Of a stretch of 64,000 nucleotides of DNA, positions 20,540 through 30,133 are shown piece by piece; the first letter of the stretch is position 1; every line of letters begins with the position of its first letter. Location: assembly GCF_000426385.1 (NCBI RefSeq), contig NZ_AUFG01000013.1:1-64000 (forward strand), written 5' to 3'. Below the pieces are notes generated by a model, which saw nothing but the letters and a program-made list of their open reading frames with translations, was not told where the DNA came from and searched no databases. The DNA comes from Arsenicicoccus bolidensis DSM 15745. Lineage in GTDB: Bacteria; Actinomycetota; Actinomycetes; Actinomycetales; Dermatophilaceae. Position numbers and translations under genes: made by a program.

Positions 20540-21301
20540 ATGCCATCCAGCACCTCCCGAGGAGGGACGTCACGCCCCGCGCGACGTCCCTCCTCCGGTG
20601 CTGCCGCGGGTTCGTCCCGGCGCCCGGCCGGTGCCGGCGACCGGCAGCGTCGGCCCGCGGAGGGTCCTCGTCGCCGCGTCGGTGAGGGTGGCGGCGTCGG
20701 GGGATCCGGCGGGCCGGGCGGCCCGCGAGGGACCGGTGGCTCACGAGGAGCGGGTGGGCCTCGCGGCCGGATGCGACCGGCCACGGTGCGGCGCCTGCTG
20801 GGCCTCGCGGCCATCGTCGTGATGCTCGCGATCATGCTCGTCCCCACCCTGCGTCGCTATCTCGAGCAGCGCGACCAGATCGCGACCCTCGAGCACTCCA
20901 TCGTCGAGCAGCAGCGCCAGGTCGACGACCTGATGCGCGAACGCGCCAAGTGGGACGACCAGGCCTTCCTCGAGCAGCAGATCCGCTCCCGGCTGCACTT
21001 CGTCAAGCCTGGCGAGACGTCCTACACCGTGCTCGACCCGCAGACGGGCCGGCGCACCTCGGTGGACGCCCAGGTGGTCGGGGTCGACCTGGAGGCGCAG
21101 CAGGTCCCGTGGTACTCCAAGGTCTGGACCTCCCTGTCCAGCGCGGACCGCCTCGGCCTCGACCCGACGGTGGCCCCGGCCGAGGGTGGCCCGACGCCCA
21201 CGCCGCAGCCCACGATCTCGGACACCCCCCGCCCCGGCTCCACCCCGTCCGGCAGCGCCCCCGGCGGCCGCACCTCGCCCGGTGCCTCGCCCACGCGCTG
21301 A
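20540..21301 (+). CDS. Septum formation initiator FtsB/DivIC-like protein
   Basis: A bitopic division protein that bridges FtsL and FtsQ in the divisome. A basic, Gly/Pro/Arg-rich cytoplasmic region (1-80) precedes one transmembrane helix (about 86-103). A coiled coil follows (YLEQRDQIATLEHSIVEQQ, then QVDDLMRERAKW, about 107-143), then the family's QIRSRLHFVKPGETSY. The last 60 residues are Pro/Ser/Thr-rich and probably disordered outside the membrane. It has 253 residues, long for the family because of both tails. It lies between eno and DUF501, the standard actinobacterial position. Confidence 0.9.
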   Translation: MPSSTSRGGTSRPARRPSSGAAAGSSRRPAGAGDRQRRPAEGPRRRVGEGGGVGGSGGPGGPRGTGGSRGAGGPRGRMRPATVRRLLGLAAIVVMLAIMLVPTLRRYLEQRDQIATLEHSIVEQQRQVDDLMRERAKWDDQAFLEQQIRSRLHFVKPGETSYTVLDPQTGRRTSVDAQVVGVDLEAQQVPWYSKVWTSLSSADRLGLDPTVAPAEGGPTPTPQPTISDTPRPGSTPSGSAPGGRTSPGASPTR

Positions 21302-21348
21302 CGCCGGGCTCCCGACATACCTCTCCTCCCGAAGGCCAAGGCCACCGC

Positions 21349-21888
21349 ATGAGCAACGAGTCCACCACGCCCGCACCGGGTCTCACCGACGAGGACGCCG
21401 CAGCGGTCCACGCCCAGCTCGGGCGCGAGGCGCGCGGCGTCGTCGAGGTCGCCCACCGCTGCCCGTGCGGACGTCCTGACGTCCTGCGCACCCTGCCGAG
21501 GCTGCCGGACGGCACGCCGTTCCCGACCACCTACTACGCCACCTGCCCACGGCTGACCGGTGCCCTGTCGACCCTCGAGGCGCAGGGCGTGATGCGCGAG
21601 ATGAGCGAACGCCTCCGGGACGACGAGGCGCTGGCGGGCGCCTACCGGCGGGCGCACGAGGCCTACCTCGCCGACCGCGCCGAGCTGGGCTCGGTCCCCG
21701 AGATCGACGGCATCTCGGCCGGGGGCATGCCCACCCGCGTCAAGTGCCTGCACGTCCTCGCCGGTCACGCGCTGGCCGCCGGGCCCGGCGTCAACCCCTT
21801 GGGGGACGAGGCCGTCGAGGCCGTGGGGGAGTGGTGGGCCCCCGGACCCTGCGTCGCCCCCACCGAGGACGGCTGGGAGCGCCGGTGA
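21349..21888 (+). CDS. DUF501 family protein
   Basis: A 179-residue protein with the DUF501 pattern: VVEVAHRCPCGRPDVLRTLPRLPDG-type start near residues 30-54, then TYYATCPRLTGALSTLEAQG and GGMPTRVKCLHVLAGHALA-like segments near the C-terminus. Paired cysteines (CPC, C in ATCPR, C in RVKCLH) and the histidines suggest metal binding, but no function is known to me. It lies between divIC and ppx as in most actinobacteria, and its TGA overlaps the GTG of ppx. Confidence 0.9.
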   Translation: MSNESTTPAPGLTDEDAAAVHAQLGREARGVVEVAHRCPCGRPDVLRTLPRLPDGTPFPTTYYATCPRLTGALSTLEAQGVMREMSERLRDDEALAGAYRRAHEAYLADRAELGSVPEIDGISAGGMPTRVKCLHVLAGHALAAGPGVNPLGDEAVEAVGEWWAPGPCVAPTEDGWERR

Positions 21889-22898
21889 CCGACGGGGCCG
21901 TTCGTCGCGTCGCGGCCGTGGACTGCGGGACCAACTCCATCCGCCTGCTGGTCGCGGACGTCGAGGTCGCCGGGCCTGATGGGCCTGCGGCGCCTGCCGT
22001 CGGCGCGCTGCACGACGTGGTCCGCCGCATGGAGGTCGTCCGTCTCGGCGAGGGGGTCGACCGGACCGGGCGCATCTCCGAGGCCGCCATGGAGCGGGCT
22101 CTCGGACGGTCGCGCGAGTATGCCGAGCAGTGCGCCGACCTCAGCGTCTCGGCCGTGCGCTTCGTGGCGACCTCGGCCGCCCGCGACGCCGGCAACGAGG
22201 AAGACTTCGCGGCCGGGGTGAGAGCCGCCTTCGCCGAGCACGGGCACGACGGCGTCGTCCCCGAGGTGATCACCGGCGACGAGGAGGCCGAGCTGTCCTT
22301 CCTCGGCGCGACGGGTGACCTGGCGGCAGCCGGTATCCCCGGCCCCTACCTCGTCGTCGACCTCGGCGGCGGGTCCACCGAGCTGGTGCGCGGGACGGCT
22401 GAGGGTGCCGTCGAGGCGGCGCGGTCGGTCGACATGGGATGCGTGCGGCACGCCGAGCGCTACCTGCACCACGACCCGCCGACGGCCGACGAGCTCGCCG
22501 CCGCCCTGGCGGAGGTCGACCGGCAGCTCGACCTGGCCTGCAGCACGGTCGAGCTCGCCGGCGTGCGCACGCTGGTCGGCGTCGCCGGCACCGTGACGAC
22601 GGTGACCGCGCACGCGATGGGGCTCGCGGCATACGACCCCGAGGTCATCCACCTGTCCCGGCTCCCTGCCGACGTGGTCCGCGCCGCCTGCGCGGACCTG
22701 GTGCACCTGGACCGACCGAGCCGAGCGGCGCTGCCGTTCATGCACCCGGGCCGCGTCGACGTCATCGGGCCCGGGGCCCTGATCTGGGGCCGGATCGTCG
22801 AGCGCGTCGTGGGGGCGGGCGCCGACGACCTCGTCGTCTCCTCCGAGCACGACATCCTCGACGGCGTCTGCCTGCGCCTGGCGGGTTCGGTCGACTGA
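21885..22898 (+). CDS. ppx: Exopolyphosphatase Ppx/GppA family
   Basis: Ppx/GppA phosphatase of the ASKHA fold, acting on polyphosphate or pppGpp. It has the phosphate 1 motif AAVDCGTNSIRLLVAD at about residues 9-24, the conserved SAVRFVATSAARDAGNE near residue 85, the EEAELSFLGA glutamate near 130 and the phosphate 2 motif LVVDLGGGSTELV near 155. It has 337 residues and lacks the long C-terminal HD extension of Escherichia coli Ppx, like the shorter actinobacterial proteins. GTG 21885 overlaps the DUF501 stop. Confidence 0.93.
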   Translation: MTDGAVRRVAAVDCGTNSIRLLVADVEVAGPDGPAAPAVGALHDVVRRMEVVRLGEGVDRTGRISEAAMERALGRSREYAEQCADLSVSAVRFVATSAARDAGNEEDFAAGVRAAFAEHGHDGVVPEVITGDEEAELSFLGATGDLAAAGIPGPYLVVDLGGGSTELVRGTAEGAVEAARSVDMGCVRHAERYLHHDPPTADELAAALAEVDRQLDLACSTVELAGVRTLVGVAGTVTTVTAHAMGLAAYDPEVIHLSRLPADVVRAACADLVHLDRPSRAALPFMHPGRVDVIGPGALIWGRIVERVVGAGADDLVVSSEHDILDGVCLRLAGSVD

Positions 22899-22921
22899 CC
22901 GAGGGAGGCCGGCCACGGGCC

Positions 22922-22927
22922 TACACT
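22922..22927 (+). promoter_or_regulatory. -10 hexamer TACACT for the riboflavin-uptake genes
   Basis: TACACT would start transcription near 22934, just before the P1 stem of the FMN riboswitch. No clear -35. Confidence 0.55.
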
Positions 22928-22937
22928 GGGGGGAGCA

Positions 22938-23065
22938 CGTGCTCCGGGGTCGGTGCAATTCCGAGCCGGCGGTGACAGTCCGCGACCCGACCACCTCTTG
23001 AGGTGGGCGGTTGACCTGGTGGAACTCCAGGACCGACGGTGAAAGTCCGGATGGGAGGCAGCACG
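22938..23065 (+). ncRNA. FMN riboswitch (RFN element)
   Basis: The conserved core is unmistakable: CCGGGGTCGGTGCAATTCCG, then GAGCCGGCGGTGACAGTCC, later GACCTGGTGGAACTCCAGG and finally GACGGTGAAAGTCCGGATGG followed by GAGG. The P1 helix closes as CGTGCT (22938-22943) with AGCACG (23060-23065). One base differs from the commonest core (GTGCAATTCC for GTGAAATTCC). It should switch the downstream transporter genes off when FMN is plentiful. Confidence 0.96.
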
Positions 23066-23084
23066 CGGCGCCTCGTCGGCGCCC

Positions 23085-23112
23085 GCTCCGGTCGTCGCGA
23101 CCGGGTCGGAGC
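23085..23112 (+). promoter_or_regulatory. Hairpin after the FMN aptamer (probable expression platform)
   Basis: GCTCCG (23085-23090) pairs with CGGAGC (23107-23112), with an inner GGTCG/CGACC stem. It lies between the aptamer and the ribosome binding site GAGGTGAGG before 23195, as a terminator or sequestering element would. The remaining leader to 23194 shows nothing else I recognise. Confidence 0.45.
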
Positions 23113-23194
23113 CGCACCTGGCGCACGTCCGTCGACCGACGGTGACCCCGGCGCAGCCACGCAGCAACGGCACGGGAGTCGACCGGAGGTGAGG

Positions 23195-23974
23195 ATGACC
23201 CGACACGCGCGGCACACCTGGCTGGCGCCGCTGGCGCTCGGCGCGGTCCTGCTGGCCGTCTGGGAGCTGGTCGCGGCCTACGGCGGTCTGCCCGCCTTCC
23301 TCCTGCCCGGCCCGGTCGACGTGGCGACGCGGCTGGTGGGCATGCTCAGTGGACCCGTGGTGTGGCCCTATGTCGCGCTCACCCTCGCCGAGGCCCTCGG
23401 GGGCTGCGCGCTCGGCGCGGCGGTCGCGCTGCCGCTGGCCGTGCTGATCCACCGCTCGCGCTGGGTCGGTGCCGCCGTCACCCCCTTCCTCGGCGCCACC
23501 CAGGCGATCCCCGCCATCGCGCTCGCGCCGCTGCTGGTGCTCTGGGTCGGCTACGGCCTGACCGCGATCGTGGCGCTGTGCTCGCTCATGGTGTTCTTTC
23601 CCATCCTCATCTCCTCGGTCGTCGGCCTCACCCACGTGCCGCACGAGGTGGCCGACGCCGCCCGGATCGACGGCGCCGGCAGCTGGGACCTGCTGCGCCA
23701 CGTCGAGGCCCCCCTGGCGCTCCCCAACGTCCTCGCCGGGCTGCGCAACGGCTTCACCCTGTCGGTGACCGGGGCGGTCGTGGGCGAGATGGTCATGGGC
23801 GGCGAGGGACTCGGCACCCTGCTCACCCTGCAGCGCGACGCCGTCGACACCGCCGGCATGGTCGCCGTCATCGTCATGCTGTGCGCCATCGCGGCCTCGG
23901 CATACACCCTGCTCCTGGTCGTCGAGCGACGCTCCTCGATCGTCGCCGACGTCCGCGAGACCCCGCGCGGCTGA
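23195..23974 (+). CDS. ribX: ABC transporter permease, riboflavin-type (RibX-like)
   Basis: A 259-residue binding-protein-dependent permease of the SsuC/ThiX type with about six membrane helices. The ATPase-docking EAA loop reads EVADAARIDGAGSWDLLRHVEAP near residue 150. It begins after GGAGGTGAGG with ATG 23195. Because an FMN riboswitch precedes it and a THI5-like binding lipoprotein follows, I take it as the permease of a RibXY riboflavin or flavin-precursor importer. No ATPase gene is adjacent, so the energising subunit must be encoded elsewhere. The alternative, thiamine-precursor uptake, is less likely given an FMN and not a TPP riboswitch. Confidence 0.85.
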   Translation: MTRHARHTWLAPLALGAVLLAVWELVAAYGGLPAFLLPGPVDVATRLVGMLSGPVVWPYVALTLAEALGGCALGAAVALPLAVLIHRSRWVGAAVTPFLGATQAIPAIALAPLLVLWVGYGLTAIVALCSLMVFFPILISSVVGLTHVPHEVADAARIDGAGSWDLLRHVEAPLALPNVLAGLRNGFTLSVTGAVVGEMVMGGEGLGTLLTLQRDAVDTAGMVAVIVMLCAIAASAYTLLLVVERRSSIVADVRETPRG

Positions 23975-24038
23975 CCTCGAACCGTCCCCACCCCCCATCA
24001 GCCACCCCCCGCAGCACCCCTCGAGAGGACCACTCCCC

Positions 24039-25100
24039 GTGACCATCACCCGCCGATCCCTGCTCACCGCCGCCGGACTCACCTCGGTGCTGGCGCTGGC
24101 CGCGTGCGGCGGCGGCAGCGGCAGCGGCAGCGATCAGGTGGTCCGGTCGTCCACCGCTGCCACCCCCGCCGGCAGCAGCGCCGGGGGTGGCAAGGCCACG
24201 GTGGGCCTGACCTACATCCCCAACATCCAGTTCGCGCCGTTCTACGTGGGGATCGAGCAGGGCTACTTCCGCAAGCGGGGGGCCGACGTCGCGGTGCGGC
24301 ACCACGGCGCGCAGGAGGGGCTGTTCACCGCGATCGCCTCCGGGCAGGAGGACCTCGTGATCGCGGGGGGCGACGAGATGATCGAGGCGCGGGCCAAGGG
24401 CCTGGACCTCGTCGCGGTCGCCTCCTACTACCGGCGGTACCCCGTCGAGCTGATCGTCCCGGCCGACTCCCCGATCAAGACGCCAGCCGACCTCAAGGGC
24501 CGGTCCCTCGGGGTTCCCGGGCGGTATGGCGAGAGCTGGCTCGGGGCCCTGGCGATGTTCAAGGCCGCCGGGATCACCGACCAGGACGTGCGGGTCACCG
24601 AGATCGGCTACACCAGCCAGGCCGCGCTCGCGACCGACAAGGTCGACGCCGTCATGGGCTATGCCAACAACGACACCGTGCAGATGCGGCTCGCGGGGCT
24701 CGACGTGCGCTCGATCCCGCTCACCGCGACCGGTGAGGTCCCGCTCGTGTCCATCTCGCTCGTCACGACGAGGAAATATCTGCAGGCCAACCCGGCGCGG
24801 GTGCGCGCGGTGGCCGACGGCATGCTCGACGGCATCCAGACGATGGCCTCCGACCCGGAGCAGACCATCAAGGACTCGTCGCGGCACGTGCCCAACCTCG
24901 CGGACGCCAAGGCCGCCACCGCGGCCCGCGCCACGCTGGACGCCACGGTCAAGGTGATGCTCACCAAGGACGGGGCGGTCAGCGGTCGGCTGGACCCGGC
25001 GCAGTGGGCGTCGATGACGGCGTTCATGCGCTCGCAGGGCCTCATCGCCAAGGACGTCCCCGCCGCCGATGCGGTGGCGGCGGGCTACGTCTCGCGCTGA
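24039..25100 (+). CDS. ribY: ABC transporter substrate-binding lipoprotein, THI5/NMT1-like (RibY-like)
   Basis: A 353-residue extracytoplasmic solute-binding protein. The signal has a twin-arginine start (TRRSLLTAAG) and a lipobox ending at Cys23 (ALAACGGG). The mature part begins VGLTYIPNIQFAPFYVGIEQGYF, typical of the NMT1/THI5 fold, followed by HHGAQEGLFTAIASGQEDL and the hinge-side VNPARVRAVADG-like region. GTG 24039 follows GAGAGGA. It sits 64 bases after the permease gene under the same FMN riboswitch, so riboflavin or a related flavin is the probable ligand; this is inference from regulation, not from the binding site. Confidence 0.88.
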   Translation: MTITRRSLLTAAGLTSVLALAACGGGSGSGSDQVVRSSTAATPAGSSAGGGKATVGLTYIPNIQFAPFYVGIEQGYFRKRGADVAVRHHGAQEGLFTAIASGQEDLVIAGGDEMIEARAKGLDLVAVASYYRRYPVELIVPADSPIKTPADLKGRSLGVPGRYGESWLGALAMFKAAGITDQDVRVTEIGYTSQAALATDKVDAVMGYANNDTVQMRLAGLDVRSIPLTATGEVPLVSISLVTTRKYLQANPARVRAVADGMLDGIQTMASDPEQTIKDSSRHVPNLADAKAATAARATLDATVKVMLTKDGAVSGRLDPAQWASMTAFMRSQGLIAKDVPAADAVAAGYVSR

Positions 25101-25569
25101 CGCGACCTGCCGCGGACGTGAGGCCGTCAACGCGGCCGGTGGGGGCCTCGAGGCCCAGCTGGCCCGCAAGGCCTCCGGCGGCTCACTGTTCCGCGAGCCG
25201 CAGATCAACGCCTGGTATGCCGTCAAGGGCGATCGCGTGCTGCCACTCAACGACGAGGCGCGGGCAGCCGTCGGTGCCGGCATGGCGCTGCGCGACTACC
25301 AGCGCACCGTGCACGCCAAGTACGCCGACAAGCTGCCGGGCTCCGGCTACGACCGGTCCGGCACCGCAGGCGGATTCGCGGCGGGCGGGGCGCCGGCAGC
25401 GGCCCAGCCCACGGCCGCGGAGCCTGTGGCCGTGCAGCCCGCGGCGCAGAGGTCAGCCCAGCCGTCCGACTCGCCCGCGCCGATGGTGGCCGTTGGTCTG
25501 GGGCTGGGGTTGGTGGCCGCGGCCGGTGCGGTGGTGGCCGCAGCCCGTCGCCTTCGCACCCACGCCTGA
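25069..25569 (+). pseudogene. Gene remnant: C-terminal part of a surface protein
   Basis: The open frame encodes, after ribY ends, EPQINAWYAVKGDRVLPL and ALRDYQRTVHAKYADKLPG, an Ala/Pro/Gln-rich linker, and a C-terminal membrane helix (MVAVGLGLGLVAAAGAVVAA) with basic tail RRLRTHA. That is the end of a secreted, membrane-anchored protein without a signal peptide at its start. The only in-frame start is an ATG inside the last 32 bases of ribY with no ribosome binding site, and the first 15 codons look like non-coding sequence. I read it as a 5'-truncated gene joined to the ribY end by deletion. I do not recognise the family. It could still be a coupled gene. Confidence 0.4.
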
Positions 25570-25628
25570 CCCGACCGGCGGTCGCCGACCACAGCGTCGG
25601 GCAGCCTGCCACGAGTCAGCCCTGGTCA

Positions 25629-25664
25629 CGAAGGGCCGTCCCGCCGTCGCGGGGCGGCCCTTCG
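25629..25664 (+). terminator. Hairpin before padR
   Basis: Arms of 16 bases (25629-25644 and 25649-25664) pair with a single G-T wobble around a 4-base loop. Confidence 0.75.
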
Positions 25665-25751
25665 TCATGCGCCGACGGTCCGGCATACCGACGACGAAGG
25701 TGCAGGTGCCGAACGACGCCACGAGAGCGGACCGTGCCTATCCCGCTGTGG

Positions 25752-25778
25752 ACACTAGTGCGCATGGCGCGGTAGTGT
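25752..25778. promoter_or_regulatory. Candidate PadR operator
   Basis: ACACTA (25752-25757) and TAGTGT (25773-25778) form a dyad with 15 bases between them; the left arm is itself part of the palindrome CACTAGTG. It lies 25-50 bases before padR, where autoregulation would act. Confidence 0.35.
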
Positions 25779-25802
25779 GCGACGTGGAAGAAGGGGGTGC
25801 CC

Positions 25803-26135
25803 ATGGAGACCACTCAGCTCGTCAAGGGCGTGCTGGATCTCGCTGTCCTGGCGGTGGTGGCACGCGAGGACGGCTACGGCTACGACGTCGTCCGGCGCAT
25901 CCGGGCGGCGGGGCTCGAGGACGTGGGGGAGGCCAGCGTCTACGGCACGCTTCGCCGGCTCTTCGCGGCCGGCGCGCTGACGTCCTACGTCGTGCCGAGC
26001 GACGAGGGCCCGCACCGCAAGTACTACGGCATCACCGGCGAGGGGCGCGCGATCCTCGAGCGCCAGGGCAAGACCTGGCGGACCTTCGCCGGGACCATGA
26101 ACGACCTGCTCAAGGATGCGGAGGCAGTGGCATGA
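25803..26135 (+). CDS. PadR family transcriptional regulator
   Basis: A 110-residue winged-helix repressor of the PadR type. It opens TQLVKGVLDLAVLAVVARED, then GYGYDVVRRIRAAGL (recognition region) and ASVYGTLRRLFAAGALTSY with the wing PHRKYYGITGEGR near residue 75. No effector domain is present. ATG 25803 follows AAGAAGGGGG. Its stop overlaps the start of a HAAS-domain membrane protein (ATGA), the usual partner of such regulators, so the pair probably forms one sensory or stress unit. The dyad upstream suggests autoregulation. Confidence 0.92.
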   Translation: METTQLVKGVLDLAVLAVVAREDGYGYDVVRRIRAAGLEDVGEASVYGTLRRLFAAGALTSYVVPSDEGPHRKYYGITGEGRAILERQGKTWRTFAGTMNDLLKDAEAVA

Positions 26136-27277
26136 GCGACACGATCGTGCTGGGCGACAACGAGATCCGCGACTACGTGGCGCGGGTGAGGCGGGCGCTG
26201 GACGACCTGCGCGCCGACGACGTCGACGAGCTGACCTCCGGCATGGAGGCCGACCTGGCCGAGATCCGTTCCGAGGCAGGCTCGCTCGTCGCCCGCCTTG
26301 GCGAGCCCGAGACCTACGCCGCCGAGCTGCGCGCCGCTGCCGGCCTGCCCCCACGATCCGCCGTGGCCTCCCGCACCAGGGGGATGCGGGAGGCCACGGC
26401 TACCGTGCGGGAGTCGTATGACGCTGCGCTGCAACGGCATCCGTGGCTGCGTCACCCGCGCGACTATGTCAGGACGCTCCACCCGGCGTGGTGGCTGCTG
26501 CGGGCCTTCCTCGCCGTGTGGTGCATCAACGCGATGCTGGGCCTGGGGCAGGTGGCGAGCGTGCTGCTGCTCCTCGCCGCCGTGCCCCTGAGCGTGTGGA
26601 TCGGCTGGCGCGGCAGGGGGGTGCCCAGGGCTGCTCGGTTGGCGATCGGCCTGGCCAACACGATCGCCGTGGTCGCCTCGCTGGTATTCGGGGCGCAGCT
26701 GGTCGAGCGGTTCTACGGGGACGGGAACTACCTGCCGGCCGTGTACTCCCAGCCTGCGGCGCCGTCCGGACTGTCCAGGGAAGGTGTCGAGGTGGCCAAC
26801 GTCTTCGTCTACGACGAGCAGGGCAACCCGGTTCCGCGGGCCCGGCTCTTCGACGAGGGCGGAAGCCCTTTGATCGTGCGGCCGCACGACGTGCAGGACC
26901 GGATCGCCTCCGTCGACAGCTATGGGCAGGCGCAGCGCAACGTCGTCCCCCGCAGCCTGCCGAGCACCGACGCCTGGCACCCCACCCAAGAACAGCTCGA
27001 CGCCGAGGAGTACGCCTGGCGGCCGCCGGCCACCCTGCCGCCGCTGCTGCCCGTGCAGCCGGCGCCGACCGCCACCCCGTCGCCCGGCGCCAGCTCGGCG
27101 GCCGGTTCGAACCCGACGTCAAGCCTGAGCGCGACCCTTGGCCCGAGTGTGACGTCCAGCCCGAGCAGGCCGGGCGGTCCGAGCGGCGGCCCGACCATGA
27201 CCTCCGGGCCCTCGACCGCACCTACGTCGACCGCCACGGCCCCGACGCCCACCCCGACCGGGACGACGACCCCCTGA
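26132..27277 (+). CDS. HAAS-domain membrane protein, PadR partner
   Basis: A 381-residue protein. Residues about 1-75 form the HAAS-type helical domain commonly encoded next to PadR regulators (IRDYVARVRRALDDLRADDVDELTSG split across VRRALDDL and LARLGEPETYAAELRAA-like text). Membrane helices lie at about 115-155 and 170-190. Then comes a probable extracytoplasmic region (VANVFVYDEQGNPVPRARLF) and a long Pro/Ser/Thr tail of about 80 residues. Ligand and output are unknown. It overlaps padR by four bases and ends at a strong hairpin, so the two genes make a closed operon. Confidence 0.78.
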   Translation: MSDTIVLGDNEIRDYVARVRRALDDLRADDVDELTSGMEADLAEIRSEAGSLVARLGEPETYAAELRAAAGLPPRSAVASRTRGMREATATVRESYDAALQRHPWLRHPRDYVRTLHPAWWLLRAFLAVWCINAMLGLGQVASVLLLLAAVPLSVWIGWRGRGVPRAARLAIGLANTIAVVASLVFGAQLVERFYGDGNYLPAVYSQPAAPSGLSREGVEVANVFVYDEQGNPVPRARLFDEGGSPLIVRPHDVQDRIASVDSYGQAQRNVVPRSLPSTDAWHPTQEQLDAEEYAWRPPATLPPLLPVQPAPTATPSPGASSAAGSNPTSSLSATLGPSVTSSPSRPGGPSGGPTMTSGPSTAPTSTATAPTPTPTGTTTP

Positions 27278-27291
27278 GCGCGTCCGAAGCT

Positions 27292-27326
27292 GACCACTCG
27301 GCGGGGTCCCTCCTCGCCGAGTGGTC
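27292..27326 (+). terminator. Perfect 12-bp hairpin after the PadR operon
   Basis: GACCACTCGGCG (27292-27303) and CGCCGAGTGGTC (27315-27326) pair perfectly around an 11-base loop, directly after the stop codon. Confidence 0.8.
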
Positions 27327-27391
27327 GGTCATGGGCGGGGTGTGGGTCGGTAAGTGACCGGTCGGCGGGGTGGGGTGGCATCCTGCGGGGC

Positions 27392-28216
27392 ATGGACCTG
27401 CTCCTCCCGCACCCCGGCACCGGCGACCTCCACCCGTCGCCGGTGCCGCCGGGCACCGGCTGGCCGGGGGATCCCTCGCGGCCCCGCACCCCGCGTGCCG
27501 CAGCCCCGGAGGACGTCATACGGCTGGCCGGGTCGGCCCGGACCCTGGACCAGCTCGACGCGAGAGTGGCTGTCTGCCAGGCCTGCCCGCGGCTCGTCGC
27601 GTGGCGCGAGAGCGTCGCGGAGACCAAGCGGGCGGCGTTCGCCGACCAGCCCTACTGGGGCCGCCCGGCGCCGGGGTGGGGCGACCCGCACCCGCGCGCG
27701 CTGATCGTCGGGCTCGCCCCCGCCGCCCACGGGGCCAACCGGACCGGCCGGATCTTCACCGGGGACCGCAGCGGGGACTGGCTGTATGCCGCGCTCCACC
27801 GCGCGGGCCTGGCCAGCCAGCCCACCAGCGTGCACGCGGCAGACGGCCTCCAGCTGCACGGCGTGCGCATCACGGCCCCGGTGCACTGCGCGCCCCCGGA
27901 CAACCAGCCCTCGACCCTGGAGAAGGCCACCTGCGCACCGTGGCTGGATCGTGAGATCACCCTCGTGGAGCGCGATCTCGAGAGCCTGCTCGCCCTCGGC
28001 GGCATCGGCTGGGCGCAGGCGATCGGCGCCGCGAGACGACTCGGCTGGACCGTGCCGCGTCCCGCGCCGAAGTTCGGCCACGGCGCCGAGGCCACCCTGA
28101 TCACCGCGCGGGGCAAGGAGATCCGCCTCGTGGGGTGCTATCACGTCAGCCAGCAGAACACCTTCACCGGCCGCCTGACCGAGACGATGCTCGACGAGGT
28201 GATCGCTCGGCTGTGA
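27392..28216 (+). CDS. Uracil-DNA glycosylase, type 5 (UdgB-like)
   Basis: A 274-residue Fe-S uracil-DNA glycosylase of family 5, removing uracil, and in characterised members also hypoxanthine, from DNA. The first cluster cysteines are in [11 protein letters not shown] near residue 62. The uracil-pocket motif reads [19 protein letters not shown] near residue 110, with the Ala-rich form of motif 1 typical of type 5 and not the Asp/Asn of types 1 and 2. The C-terminal motif is [15 protein letters not shown] near residue 250. The candidate -10 CATCCT ends 7 bases before ATG 27392, suggesting a leaderless mRNA. Confidence 0.92.
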   Translation: MDLLLPHPGTGDLHPSPVPPGTGWPGDPSRPRTPRAAAPEDVIRLAGSARTLDQLDARVAVCQACPRLVAWRESVAETKRAAFADQPYWGRPAPGWGDPHPRALIVGLAPAAHGANRTGRIFTGDRSGDWLYAALHRAGLASQPTSVHAADGLQLHGVRITAPVHCAPPDNQPSTLEKATCAPWLDREITLVERDLESLLALGGIGWAQAIGAARRLGWTVPRPAPKFGHGAEATLITARGKEIRLVGCYHVSQQNTFTGRLTETMLDEVIARL

Positions 28217-28229
28217 CCCCGAGCAGGGT

Positions 28230-28260
28230 GCTGCCCCCGGGTGATGGGGCCGGGGGCAGC
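28230..28260. terminator. Bidirectional hairpin between udgB and tpl
   Basis: GCTGCCCCCGG (28230-28240) and CCGGGGGCAGC (28250-28260) pair perfectly between convergent genes. Confidence 0.75.
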
Positions 28261-28278
28261 GGGGGATGGGCGAGCAGG

Positions 28279-29769
<1,491 letters not shown>

Positions 29770-29952
29770 CTACGCAACCCAGGCGGGTCCGGGCGCACAG
29801 AGTGTTCAATGTGCCGAGCAATCAGCCGTATGACGTGGGCAGTGTGACCATAAGTCACGGCGCGCGGTCGACAACAGCGAGTCCGCGACGGCCGACCTCA
29901 GGGTCTTCGGGAGGCGACGCGAGGGGACCTCCGGCGCGGTTTCGTTAAATCG

Positions 29953-29965
29953 TTCAAACGTTTCA
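29953..29965. promoter_or_regulatory. Candidate LacI-type operator in the tpl-pgi divergent region
   Basis: TTCAAACGTTTCA contains the palindrome AAACGTTT with a central CG, as in LacI-family sites, in an AT-rich patch (29939-29968). The 424-base gap 29710-30133 between the divergent genes otherwise shows only TAGATT near 30036, a possible pgi -10; I see no gene in it. Confidence 0.3.
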
Positions 29966-30133
29966 TCGCGGGTGACCGCACGGCGTGGACCTGCGACAAG
30001 ATCGGGGGGTCCCGCTCCGGGCAGGTGCGGAGGTGATTAGATTCATAGGTGCGTGGCCCAGGCCGCGCAGCGATGACAACGGCGTCTTCGCACGACACCC
30101 TGACGTCCGCCATCACCGCAAGGAAGGCACCAC

